Assembly (NCBI GenBank): GCA_043820985.1
Contig: JBDRDH010000068.1
Location: 22,065 to 86,064 of the forward strand
Direction: 5' to 3'
From: JAAYXS01 sp043820985
GTDB lineage: Bacteria; Planctomycetota; Phycisphaerae; UBA1845; Fen-1342
Length of the DNA stretch: 64,000 nt
Shown: positions 1 to 7,822 of the stretch, piece by piece
Position numbering within the stretch: position 1 is the first letter of the stretch
How the letters are laid out: each line of letters starts with the position of its first letter
Translations under genes and position numbers: made by a program
Notes under the pieces: model-generated
Seen by the model: the letters and a program-made list of their open reading frames with translations, nothing else
Told to the model about the DNA's origin: nothing
Databases searched by the model: none

Positions 1-1
1 G

Positions 2-154
2 CCCGTGGATCAGCCGAGCGTGCCCGGCCATAGCGGGATGGGCCGGCCCGCTGGTCCCGGCGGAGGCATGGGTGGCGGCGGCGGTCGTGGTATGGGCCGT
101 GGTATGGGTCGTGGCGGGCAAGGCCAGGGCAGAGGTCGAGGAGGTGGTCGTTGA
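2..154 (+). CDS. Gly/Met/Arg-rich protein, C-terminal part
   Basis: Only the C-terminal 50 residues are in the window; the frame enters from the left edge and ends at a TGA. The visible part is almost entirely Gly, Met, Arg and Gln with GMGRGMGR-type runs and no cysteine. Tails of this kind are common on small Gly/Met-rich proteins such as the DUF5320 family, which often sit beside NifX-like and metallo-beta-lactamase genes, as here. The stop lies 7 bases before the radical SAM start, so the genes are probably co-transcribed. The family is inferred from composition and neighbours only. Confidence 0.5.
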   Translation, partial: PVDQPSVPGHSGMGRPAGPGGGMGGGGGRGMGRGMGRGGQGQGRGRGGGR

Positions 155-161
155 CCGGCTG

Positions 162-1172
162 ATGATGGAATCGAATCAGACCAATCCGAGGATAGCCGCC
201 TTGGAAGCTTGTCCCCAACATGTATTTGGACCGGTACCATCGCGCCGCCTGGGTCGTTCACTGGGTATTGACCTGGTGCCGTTCAAGACATGCTCCTACG
301 ATTGTATCTATTGCCAACTTGGCCGCACGACTAACCAGACCGTCGCGCGGCGGGCATATGTTGCTCTGGATGAGGTCCTGGCGGAACTCGAAAGCAAGCT
401 CGGGACGGGGCCAACACCCGATTACATCACGCTGTCCGGCTCGGGCGAACCAACGTTGCACTCCGAGTTGGCCCGCGCGATTCGCGATATCAAGCATCTT
501 ACTGACTGCCCGCTGGCGGTACTGACCAATGGATCCTTGCTGTGGAATCCCGATGTGCGGGAGGCGCTGGCGGGCGCGGACCTGGTGATACCCTCCCTGG
601 ACGCGGGTGACGAAGAGACTTTCCAGCGTGTCAACCGACCGCATGCCGCCATCTCCTTTGAGCGCATGCTGGCTGGACTGGAGGAGTTTCGCCGCGGCTT
701 TGCTGGACTGCTGTGGCTTGAGGTGTTGCTGTTGCAACCGCTGACTTCCACGGTGGATCAAATCGACAAGATCGCTCATCAGGTAGAGCGGATCAAGCCG
801 GACTGCGTACAACTGAACACGGTCACACGCCCGCCAAGCGAAGCATCCGCGCTCGCGCTGAGCCCTGAGGAGTTGGCCAAAGCCGCCCAGGCTTTCGGCG
901 ACCGGGCCGAGGTTATTGCCGACTGTCATGCCGCGCCACTTAACGAATTTCATCAGGCCCGGCGGGAGGATGTGCTCAACTTGTTGAAACGCCGCCCGGT
1001 GACATTGAATGATGTGGCGCTCGGGCTGGGGCTACATCCTAATGAGGTCGCGAAATACCTGGATGAGTTGGTGAGAAAACAAGTACTGGTTTGCCAGCGG
1101 GTGGGCGAAAAAGTGTATTATCGCATTGTGGGAGCGCGCGACCGGGCAGTATCCGCGGAGGATTCTGATTGA
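162..1172 (+). CDS. Radical SAM protein of the COG0731 (wyosine synthetase-like) family
   Basis: A 336-residue radical SAM enzyme. The 4Fe-4S motif CxxxCxxC is at residues 44-51 (CSYDCIYC), preceded by the family signature FGPVPSRRLGRSLGIDL and followed by a GGE-like SAM-binding segment (LSGSGEPTLH). The last ~70 residues look like a winged-helix domain (RRPVTLNDVALGLGLHPNEV). COG0731 includes archaeal wyosine synthetases, but bacterial members are mostly uncharacterised, so the substrate is unknown. The start is placed at the ATG at 162 because a purine-rich GAGGAGGTGG lies 14 bases upstream and longer in-frame starts would overlap the Gly-rich gene. The next gene is a NifX-like protein, suggesting a role linked to metal-cofactor or redox chemistry. 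Fold is sure; function is not. Confidence 0.88.
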   Translation: MMESNQTNPRIAALEACPQHVFGPVPSRRLGRSLGIDLVPFKTCSYDCIYCQLGRTTNQTVARRAYVALDEVLAELESKLGTGPTPDYITLSGSGEPTLHSELARAIRDIKHLTDCPLAVLTNGSLLWNPDVREALAGADLVIPSLDAGDEETFQRVNRPHAAISFERMLAGLEEFRRGFAGLLWLEVLLLQPLTSTVDQIDKIAHQVERIKPDCVQLNTVTRPPSEASALALSPEELAKAAQAFGDRAEVIADCHAAPLNEFHQARREDVLNLLKRRPVTLNDVALGLGLHPNEVAKYLDELVRKQVLVCQRVGEKVYYRIVGARDRAVSAEDSD

Positions 1173-1258
1173 AAAGCCCAATACATTGACCGGGGAATAC
1201 CCGGAGAACCAGCTCCATGAGTAATTAGAGCGGACACGATTAGCAAGGAGAACACCAG

Positions 1259-1597
1259 ATGAAGATAGCGATTCCGGTGGAAGCCGGACACGTATGCATG
1301 CACTTCGGGCATTGTCAGGAATTTGCCATCTACGAGGTTGACGAGGATCAAAAGGCGATTATCAGTCAGAACGCGCACACGCCGCCGGCGCATGAGCCGG
1401 GCGTCCTGCCGCGCTGGTTGCACGAGTTGGGGGCTGATGTGATCATCACCGGTGGAATTGGAATGCGGGCCCAGCAACTATTTGCCGCGAATGGTATCAA
1501 GGTAATTCTGGGAGCTCCGACTGATAAGGCTGATGATGTGGTTGCCGCGTATCTGAGTGGCAGCTTGCAAGCCGGGGATAATCCTTGTGATCATTGA
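1259..1597 (+). CDS. NifX/NifB-type dinitrogenase iron-molybdenum cofactor family protein
   Basis: A 112-residue single-domain protein starting MKIAIPVE and containing the family hallmarks HFGHCQEFAIYEVD and ADVIITGGIGMRAQQLF. It matches the NifX / NifB C-terminal domain fold that carries Fe-S or Fe-Mo precursors in nitrogen fixers. No nif structural genes are visible, so this is probably one of the many small stand-alone homologues of unknown role. AAGGAG at 1245-1250 gives a good ribosome site with 8-base spacing. The 3' end overlaps the next gene by 11 bases, so the two are translationally linked. Confidence 0.88.
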   Translation: MKIAIPVEAGHVCMHFGHCQEFAIYEVDEDQKAIISQNAHTPPAHEPGVLPRWLHELGADVIITGGIGMRAQQLFAANGIKVILGAPTDKADDVVAAYLSGSLQAGDNPCDH

Positions 1598-2432
1598 AAC
1601 CGCCCATCTCACGGTCCTGGCCGAAAACAGCGTCAGGAGACCCAACCTGCTGGCTGAGCATGGGCTGGCGTTTTGGGTTGACACGGGCCAACAACGCCTG
1701 CTGTTTGACACGGGGCAGGGCGCGGTTCTGAAACCCAATGCCCAGGCTCTGGACGTACCATTGGAATCGACTGACGCAATTGTCCTCAGTCATGGGCATT
1801 ACGATCACACCGGGGGCTTGGCGCATGTCTTGCAAGTGGCTCCACAAGCCAGGTTGTATGCTCATCCGGCGGCGTTTGAGCCGAAATTCAGTTACTGGGA
1901 AGAAAAGAGTCGTGCGATTGGTATCCCCGCAACGTCAGAGCAGGCGGTGCGTGAACGGGCCGTTGAGGTTGTGTCAACAGAATGCCCAACGGAGATATTC
2001 CCGGGAATGTTTATCACGGGACCGATCCCGCGGCGAACAAGCTATGAAGATACTGGCGGCCCCTTTTTCATCGACGAAGCTGGGCGCGTGGCCGATCCGC
2101 TAATGGATGATCAGGCAGTGTTTTTCAATACTCGCGCGGGAACGGTGGTGCTGCTGGGCTGTGCACACGCCGGCGTGATTAACACGCTGGAGTATATTGG
2201 CGAGTTGACCAATGGACGGCATATACACGCGGTCATGGGTGGGATGCACCTGGTAGCCGCGACGCCGGAGCGCATCAATCAGACCATTTCCGCTTTACGC
2301 CGGCTCGATATTGAACAACTTGGTCCGGGGCACTGTACGGGTATGGCGGCCAATGTTGAAATCTGGAGTGCTCTTCCAGGCAAATGCTTTTTGTGCGCGG
2401 TAGGAACGCAGATGGAGTTTGGCGGCGCGTGA
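1587..2432 (+). CDS. MBL-fold metallohydrolase (COG1237 type)
   Basis: A 281-residue metallo-beta-lactamase-fold protein with the zinc motif SHGHYDHTGGL (HxHxDH at residues 69-74), further metal ligands in LLGCAHAGVINTL, and a late GPGHCTG. It resembles COG1237 hydrolases, related to the archaeal ribofuranosylaminobenzene phosphate synthase involved in pterin synthesis, which are often found beside NifX-like genes. I chose GTG at 1587, which gives VIIETAHLTVL as the natural first strand; the in-frame GTG at 1557 would lie deeper inside the NifX-like gene. The substrate cannot be read from the sequence. Confidence 0.85.
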   Translation: MIIETAHLTVLAENSVRRPNLLAEHGLAFWVDTGQQRLLFDTGQGAVLKPNAQALDVPLESTDAIVLSHGHYDHTGGLAHVLQVAPQARLYAHPAAFEPKFSYWEEKSRAIGIPATSEQAVRERAVEVVSTECPTEIFPGMFITGPIPRRTSYEDTGGPFFIDEAGRVADPLMDDQAVFFNTRAGTVVLLGCAHAGVINTLEYIGELTNGRHIHAVMGGMHLVAATPERINQTISALRRLDIEQLGPGHCTGMAANVEIWSALPGKCFLCAVGTQMEFGGA

Positions 2433-2484
2433 TCCGCGACGGAAGCGTCACAAAAATCATTGCCGACATCCCAAGCGCAGCGCC

Positions 2485-3780
2485 CTACTTCGTCTTGAAG
2501 ACCTGTTGGAATTGTGCGAAGTCCGCCAGGTCGACGTCGTAGTCGTATTCGAAATCGAAGGCGTCACAATCGCTCGCGAGCAAGTCGTGATCCGGTCCCA
2601 GCAGGCAATGGGGTAATTCCACGTAGTCGGCCAGGTCAATGTGGCCGTCGTGCGTCCAGTCGCCCAACAGTAGGTAGATGCAATGTTCGATGATGCAAAA
2701 GAGCGCATCGTCGCAGAGCAGGAACTCCAGGGCGTCAAGGTTATCCCAGTACTCCCCCAGCCCGAGTTCGAGCGCCGCCGCGAACAGCATGGGCGGCTCA
2801 CCAGGACGCACCACGAATACATCGGCGGCGGCCCCCTCCGGGCTGGCGCCGGGAATGAAGAGCAACGATGGCGAGTCCGGCGTAAGTGAGAACAAGACCT
2901 GATCGGTGTAGTTAAACATCCCATCCATGTTCGTGTCGAACACGATCAGGGCGTCGATGTCATCCGGCGGAACCAGACCCAGAGCGAAATGATAGGCATA
3001 GAGCTCCGTCGGCAGACCACTCATGGGATCTTCGTTGTAGAAGATATTAGCGCCGCTGGGTGAGTCGTTGCCGGGCAGGGTGTACAGCGAGGGCGACTCG
3101 GCGGTTACCGAGAAATACACGCCGATCATCGGTCTGTTTAAGATGGTGCCGAACAGCAGCGCCGTGGCGTCAACGTTGTCCTGGGGCGCCCTGTTCGTCT
3201 GGCTGGCATTGAGCGGTGGATCTCCCGAGAAAGAGGTGCCGCCTTCGTCGTAGTTGTTACGGCTTAGTGAGTTGTTACCGATGCCGCTACCGCGCCCACG
3301 TCCGAACCAGCTGAACATGTTGGTTGACATGAACTGGTCACCGGCGGCGTGGACGCGTATAGCCTGATCATAGACATTATACTTATATCCCATCTCGACC
3401 AATTGAGGTAATGGGGGTTCCACGCCGATGGTCTCCCGGTCAACCGAGAATAATAGTACAAACTCATCACCCGGAGCCAAGTAAGGATTACCACCAGACA
3501 GCGCGTCCAGGTCGTCGCCCGGCATATCCAGTCCCAGGAGCGGTCCATCGACTAGTGGCTCCGGATCGGGAAAGCCATACGCCAACACGTCCCGGGCCGC
3601 CACCAGTCCACCTTGAACCTTGGGTGACTGGAGGTCGAATGAATACTGAGGAGCTGGGAGTGGATCAATGGGTGGCGCCGCGGTTGCCATCCAGGCCGCG
3701 GCGAGGATCAACACCGCCGAACCTGACCGGAATAATGCTCCCCGCCGGAATTCCGAGCTGGGGACAAACGCCGTGCTCAT
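2485..3780 (-). CDS. Secreted protein with a dockerin-like C-terminus, unknown function
   Basis: A 431-residue protein with a hydrophobic signal segment at about residues 17-35 (SGSAVLILAAAWMATA). The middle, rich in Gly, Asn and acidic residues, matches no enzyme I recognise. The last ~65 residues hold two calcium-loop-like repeats (GDWTHDGHIDLADY and a second ending DYDVDLADFAQF), as in dockerin or type-3 repeats. Its start codon overlaps the kinase stop by four bases (ATGA), so it is translated from the same message as the upstream kinase and sigma factor. It may be an exported output of that signalling unit. No cohesin is visible nearby. Confidence 0.8.
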   Translation of the reverse strand: MSTAFVPSSEFRRGALFRSGSAVLILAAAWMATAAPPIDPLPAPQYSFDLQSPKVQGGLVAARDVLAYGFPDPEPLVDGPLLGLDMPGDDLDALSGGNPYLAPGDEFVLLFSVDRETIGVEPPLPQLVEMGYKYNVYDQAIRVHAAGDQFMSTNMFSWFGRGRGSGIGNNSLSRNNYDEGGTSFSGDPPLNASQTNRAPQDNVDATALLFGTILNRPMIGVYFSVTAESPSLYTLPGNDSPSGANIFYNEDPMSGLPTELYAYHFALGLVPPDDIDALIVFDTNMDGMFNYTDQVLFSLTPDSPSLLFIPGASPEGAAADVFVVRPGEPPMLFAAALELGLGEYWDNLDALEFLLCDDALFCIIEHCIYLLLGDWTHDGHIDLADYVELPHCLLGPDHDLLASDCDAFDFEYDYDVDLADFAQFQQVFKTK

Positions 3781-6743
3781 TTGCTTCCTCCCTCACCAGA
3801 CCGGGCCGACAGCCGGTAATGGGCGGCGGTCAGGCCTTTGTAATAGTGAGTCTCACCATCCCATGATACCGAGAACCAAGGCGGCCAGGCAGGATTTTGC
3901 CGCATTCTGCCCAAAATCAGCTTGGCGTGATATGTATAGCACTCTTCGCCATCGAAAGACCGATAGGCTTGCACGAAGAGATTCTCGGCGACCTGTCTTT
4001 CGCCGCGCGCCAGGTGCTGGGCGGCGGCGTGAAAGTAGGCTTCGCCCCATAATTTCCAGGGTGTGGGTGCCTGGCACGCATATGTTTCAAGGTCCTCCCA
4101 TACGCCTGTGCCCTGTGCGTAAGCGTACAGGGCTGACAGCCACTCGGGAGTTTGTGGCGGTACAAGGTCCGCGCTGAAATCCACGATCTCGGCACGATCC
4201 GCGAGCAGGGTATCGGCCTCTTCCGGTTGCCCGAGTATGCGCAAGCACGTGGCCGACCATAACACGGCCAGGGCGCTATCGGGATTTTCATCAGCCAGGG
4301 CGCGGGCATGTGCCAGAGCGACATCCATCGCGCCCATTTCGGCGTGGATCAGGGCCGGATAGAAATGCGCATAGAACCGACTGTCGGGATCACAAGTGGC
4401 GTGGAACTCAGCGTCGGCCAGGGCGGCTTCATAGTCGCCGGTCCAATAGAGCAGGCGCCAGCGATAGTGGTGGCTCTCGCATTGGCCATACTCGGTCGTG
4501 GCCACCTCAAGCGCCCGGTCGCGCGCCGCGATCGCTTCCTCGTAACGGCCCAGGCTCTCCAAACATTCGGCCTCGGCGACAATGGGGCGATCGTTCGCGG
4601 GATCGACCTGCTGGCCGCGCCTGGCCCACATCAGGGCCAGGTCATATTGCTCGGTGGCCAGTGACTCACGGGTGCCACTACTGCCGGAATATATTTCGGC
4701 CGCCAGCCGGTGGGCAATTGAAAGTAGGTAATACGGATAGGCGCCGTAGTGCCCGTGTTCGATCAATTGTTGCAGGTTGCTTTCGACATCGGATAACGGC
4801 TCCAAGCCGCGCGTGGCGTACAGTTGCTGGTTACGGGCACGGGCCAGGTGGAGCACGGCTTGTGGATAGAAGTCATGCTCGCTGGCGCGCAGGGCATTGG
4901 CTTGGCGATATGACTCGGTCGCGATGTCGGGTTGGTCATAGTGGATGGCCAGGCCACGGAAGAACCAGGCATCGGCGGTTCGCGGTGGGCCGCGCTCCTC
5001 CGCCTGGTCAAACGTCACGCGCGCGGCGGCGAAGTCACCATTCTCGCGCTGGGCCCAGGCGAGCAGGTACCAGGCCCGCGGATCGGTGGTATTGTCAGCC
5101 AGCGCGGCCTCGAGGTGCTCCATGGCGCCGGTCCAGTCCGTGGCGCCTAGACAGCTCAGCCCCTTTACCAGCAACAACAGGTATGGGTCGCCGCCGTGCT
5201 CTGTGGCACGTGCGACGTCATCAGCTACCAGATTGCCCAGGTGATAATCGAAGTATACCAGGCGTTCATAGGCGCCGCTGAGCAACTGGTTAGCATCGCG
5301 TTGCCGGGTGGCGCTGATACTCCAGGCCAAGCCGCCGATCAGGATGACTACCAGGGTACAGGCCGCCAGGGCGACGGACAGCGCCTGATGTCGCTTGATC
5401 CATTTGGCGGCCTTCTCAATAGAAGTAGTGCGGCGTGATAGAATCGGGCGACCATCGGCGAAACGGCGCAAGTCGGTGGCCAGGAGGGCCGCGGAGGAGT
5501 GCCGGTGGCGCGGCTCCTTTTCCAGGGCCCGCAGGCAGATGGTCTCCAGGTCGATCGGTATGTGTTTGTTCAAGCGGCGGGGCGCGACCGGTTCAGCGTT
5601 ACAAATTCCCGTGATGATCTGCTCGCGCGTTTCGCCGTCAAATGGCTTGCAACGGGTGATGAGTTCGTACAGGGTCACGCCCAATGAGTAGATGTCGGTG
5701 CGATGATCGATGCCGGCTCGCTCACCCTTGATCTGTTCCGGGGAGAGATACGCCGGTGTGCCCATCACCTCTCCGCTGACCGTCAGGTGCGGCTGATCCG
5801 TCAGCCGGGCCAGCCCGAAATCAGTCAAATGCAGCCGTCCATCCGTGGCGCCTAGTAGCAGGTTGTGAGGTTTGACATCGCGATGAATGACACCCTGAAC
5901 GTGGGCGTGCTCCAGCCCATCGGCCACTTCGGCTATCAAGCCGGCGATATGCCGATAGTCAGCCGCCGTCCAGGAAACCTGGTGGGAGTCTTCAGACTCA
6001 TCAGCGTCCGGCGCGCGGACGGGGGATTCCTCGGAGGAACCCGTCGAGTCCACCCTGGTCTCGGTCGGTGGGCGTTGTGGTCCGTGCAGCACCGCGGTGG
6101 AACTTAGCATATCCGGCCGGCTGCGGATGACCGCATCGAGTCCGATGCCATCAATCAATTCCATGGCGTAGTAATAGTGCCCTTCAGCATCGCCTTGGGC
6201 GTATACCGAGACCAGGTTGGTGTGGTGCAGACGGGCGGCAGCCTGAGCCTCGGCGTGAAATCGTTGCACGCCAACCTCGGCGTGGCGGGCCCAGCCTGGT
6301 AAGACCTTTAGCGCTACTTCACGGTTCAATGATACCTGACGCGCCCGGTACACCACGCCCATTCCGCCGCGGCCCAGTTCTTCCAGAAGCTCGAAGTCAC
6401 CCAGGCGGGCTCCGCGGGGCAGCGAAGTTGCCCCGAGGGCCCGGCCAAGCGCATCGCTACTGTGTGCATCGATCTCGTCCCGGCCAGGCCCATCGGGTCC
6501 CAGCGCATCGGCGTTAAAGCCCAGTGCCTCGCGCAAGTCGGCGATCAAGATCTGCTCGGCGGCGTCTGATCCATCTGCCGGCTGTCTATGAGTGGCGGCC
6601 GCCATCATGTTGGGATCGTGATCCTGAGCTGGCGTAGCGAGCGACTGTCCACAATGTGGGCAGGCATCGGGCTTTTCAGATGACCTCACGGTCGTACTCG
6701 CCGCACAATTAGGACAAACCAGCTTAATCACAGTCCAGTCCAT
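3777..6743 (-). CDS. Ser/Thr protein kinase with N-terminal zinc ribbon and C-terminal TPR region
   Basis: A 988-residue membrane kinase. Residues 10-31 form a zinc ribbon (two CxxC pairs). The Hanks-type kinase spans about 115-430, with P-loop GRGGMG, Lys146 in VALK, HRDVKPHN (Asp289), DFG at 308-310 and a SPEQ segment; a charged insert occupies roughly 212-255. One transmembrane helix (VALAACTLVVILIGGLAWSI) follows at about 455-475, then some 500 residues of tetratricopeptide-like helices, probably outside the cytoplasm. The gene lies between an ECF sigma gene upstream and a dockerin-like secreted protein downstream (4-base overlap). Planctomycetes commonly pair ECF sigma factors with such kinases, so phosphorylation control of the sigma factor is likely but not shown. 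Confidence 0.92.
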   Translation of the reverse strand: MDWTVIKLVCPNCAASTTVRSSEKPDACPHCGQSLATPAQDHDPNMMAAATHRQPADGSDAAEQILIADLREALGFNADALGPDGPGRDEIDAHSSDALGRALGATSLPRGARLGDFELLEELGRGGMGVVYRARQVSLNREVALKVLPGWARHAEVGVQRFHAEAQAAARLHHTNLVSVYAQGDAEGHYYYAMELIDGIGLDAVIRSRPDMLSSTAVLHGPQRPPTETRVDSTGSSEESPVRAPDADESEDSHQVSWTAADYRHIAGLIAEVADGLEHAHVQGVIHRDVKPHNLLLGATDGRLHLTDFGLARLTDQPHLTVSGEVMGTPAYLSPEQIKGERAGIDHRTDIYSLGVTLYELITRCKPFDGETREQIITGICNAEPVAPRRLNKHIPIDLETICLRALEKEPRHRHSSAALLATDLRRFADGRPILSRRTTSIEKAAKWIKRHQALSVALAACTLVVILIGGLAWSISATRQRDANQLLSGAYERLVYFDYHLGNLVADDVARATEHGGDPYLLLLVKGLSCLGATDWTGAMEHLEAALADNTTDPRAWYLLAWAQRENGDFAAARVTFDQAEERGPPRTADAWFFRGLAIHYDQPDIATESYRQANALRASEHDFYPQAVLHLARARNQQLYATRGLEPLSDVESNLQQLIEHGHYGAYPYYLLSIAHRLAAEIYSGSSGTRESLATEQYDLALMWARRGQQVDPANDRPIVAEAECLESLGRYEEAIAARDRALEVATTEYGQCESHHYRWRLLYWTGDYEAALADAEFHATCDPDSRFYAHFYPALIHAEMGAMDVALAHARALADENPDSALAVLWSATCLRILGQPEEADTLLADRAEIVDFSADLVPPQTPEWLSALYAYAQGTGVWEDLETYACQAPTPWKLWGEAYFHAAAQHLARGERQVAENLFVQAYRSFDGEECYTYHAKLILGRMRQNPAWPPWFSVSWDGETHYYKGLTAAHYRLSARSGEGGSK

Positions 6744-6955
6744 ATACCGCCCATGCCTCGCTTATGAATAGACGGGGCCCGGCGGCTTTTTGACACGATT
6801 TTGCGGGCCGACTAACTCAGGCGCGGACATGGGGGCAGCCGGATTCTGGCATTCCCATCCCAACCATGGTTCCCGATTCGTTACTCAATACTATGGCGGG
6901 AGATAGCGACGTTCAAGGCAGTTGCCAGCTCGGGCCACGCGCGCCGGTGCGTTGC

Positions 6956-7552
6956 TCAGATATCCCCATCGGGATCTTCGGCGGAGAGCCGTTCTTTCAG
7001 GCATTTGAGTACGCGGCTTTTGGCTTGATAGACGCTGGCCTTGCTGAGCCCCAGTTTATCGGCCGTTTCACTGACGGACAGACCCGCCAACACGTGCAAT
7101 TCAAACGCCTTTAAGGTGCTGGGTTCAAACATTCCGGAGATGGCGCGCATCGCCCAACGTAGGCGATGGAACTGCCATTCCCGCTCCCAGCGCTCATCGG
7201 CGCTGGCTTCCTTGTCGCTGGCCAGGTAATCCAACATGTTGGGGTCAAGCCCCGCCGGCTGCCGGGATTGCTTATCGGCCCGGCGGCCCATGGCGTGGAC
7301 CACCGCCGAGCGTAAATAAGCCCGGAAGCGTCCCTTGGCGGCATTATATTCAAAGCCGTCCATGGCTTTGAAGAGATACATCTCAACCTCCTGCACGACG
7401 TCTTCCGCATCGGCATGATCGGCACCCCTGGCACGGGCATAACGATAGAGCAGTTTCCCATAGCGCTGGTCAAATTCCTGCCAGCTCAACTTGTCCGCCC
7501 GATCGTGAAGCCGCAGCAGAAAAGTCAGATGTGTAGTATTGACGTGCTTCAT
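6956..7552 (-). CDS. ECF-type RNA polymerase sigma factor
   Basis: A 198-residue sigma-70 family protein. Region 2 is visible as FDQRYGKLLYRYARARGA followed by DAEDVVQEVEMYLFKAM; region 4 is the helix-turn-helix near LSVSETADKLGLSKASVYQ. Size and domain content fit planctomycete ECF sigma factors that are genetically linked to Ser/Thr kinases. The start is the ATG at 7552 (MKHVNTTHLTFLLRLHDR); an upstream in-frame extension lacks sigma-like sequence. The kinase begins about 210 bases downstream and may be its regulator. No anti-sigma factor gene is adjacent. Confidence 0.88.
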   Translation of the reverse strand: MKHVNTTHLTFLLRLHDRADKLSWQEFDQRYGKLLYRYARARGADHADAEDVVQEVEMYLFKAMDGFEYNAAKGRFRAYLRSAVVHAMGRRADKQSRQPAGLDPNMLDYLASDKEASADERWEREWQFHRLRWAMRAISGMFEPSTLKAFELHVLAGLSVSETADKLGLSKASVYQAKSRVLKCLKERLSAEDPDGDI

Positions 7553-7648
7553 TACTGCTAATTGTGGCAAATTTGCTCCAAGCCCACAACCGGATCTGGC
7601 CGGGGAGATGGAATGAGTGGGGGGACAGATCCATCCACTGCGACAATC

Positions 7649-7679
7649 AAGAGCCAAATTCCCAGAAAAAATGGCTCTT
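7649..7679. other. Inverted repeat in the sigma factor / secreted protein intergenic region
   Basis: AAGAGCCA and TGGCTCTT form an 8-bp perfect stem with a 15-base loop that includes a run of A. It lies in the 270-base gap (7553-7822) between the divergent sigma factor and Cys-repeat protein genes. It could be a regulatory site or a leader hairpin for either gene. I see no convincing promoter in the gap. Confidence 0.35.
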
Positions 7680-7822
7680 ATGTCAAACGTGGCGGGTCCC
7701 CGTCTATTCCCAGATGACCCGGAGTGTGGATCTCTCCGGTTTGGACGCATGGCGTTGACGGCCCTGGGGCCGATGGGATGAACCGAATCTTGGAACGGAA
7801 GGAATTAAAAGGAGGCACGCAA

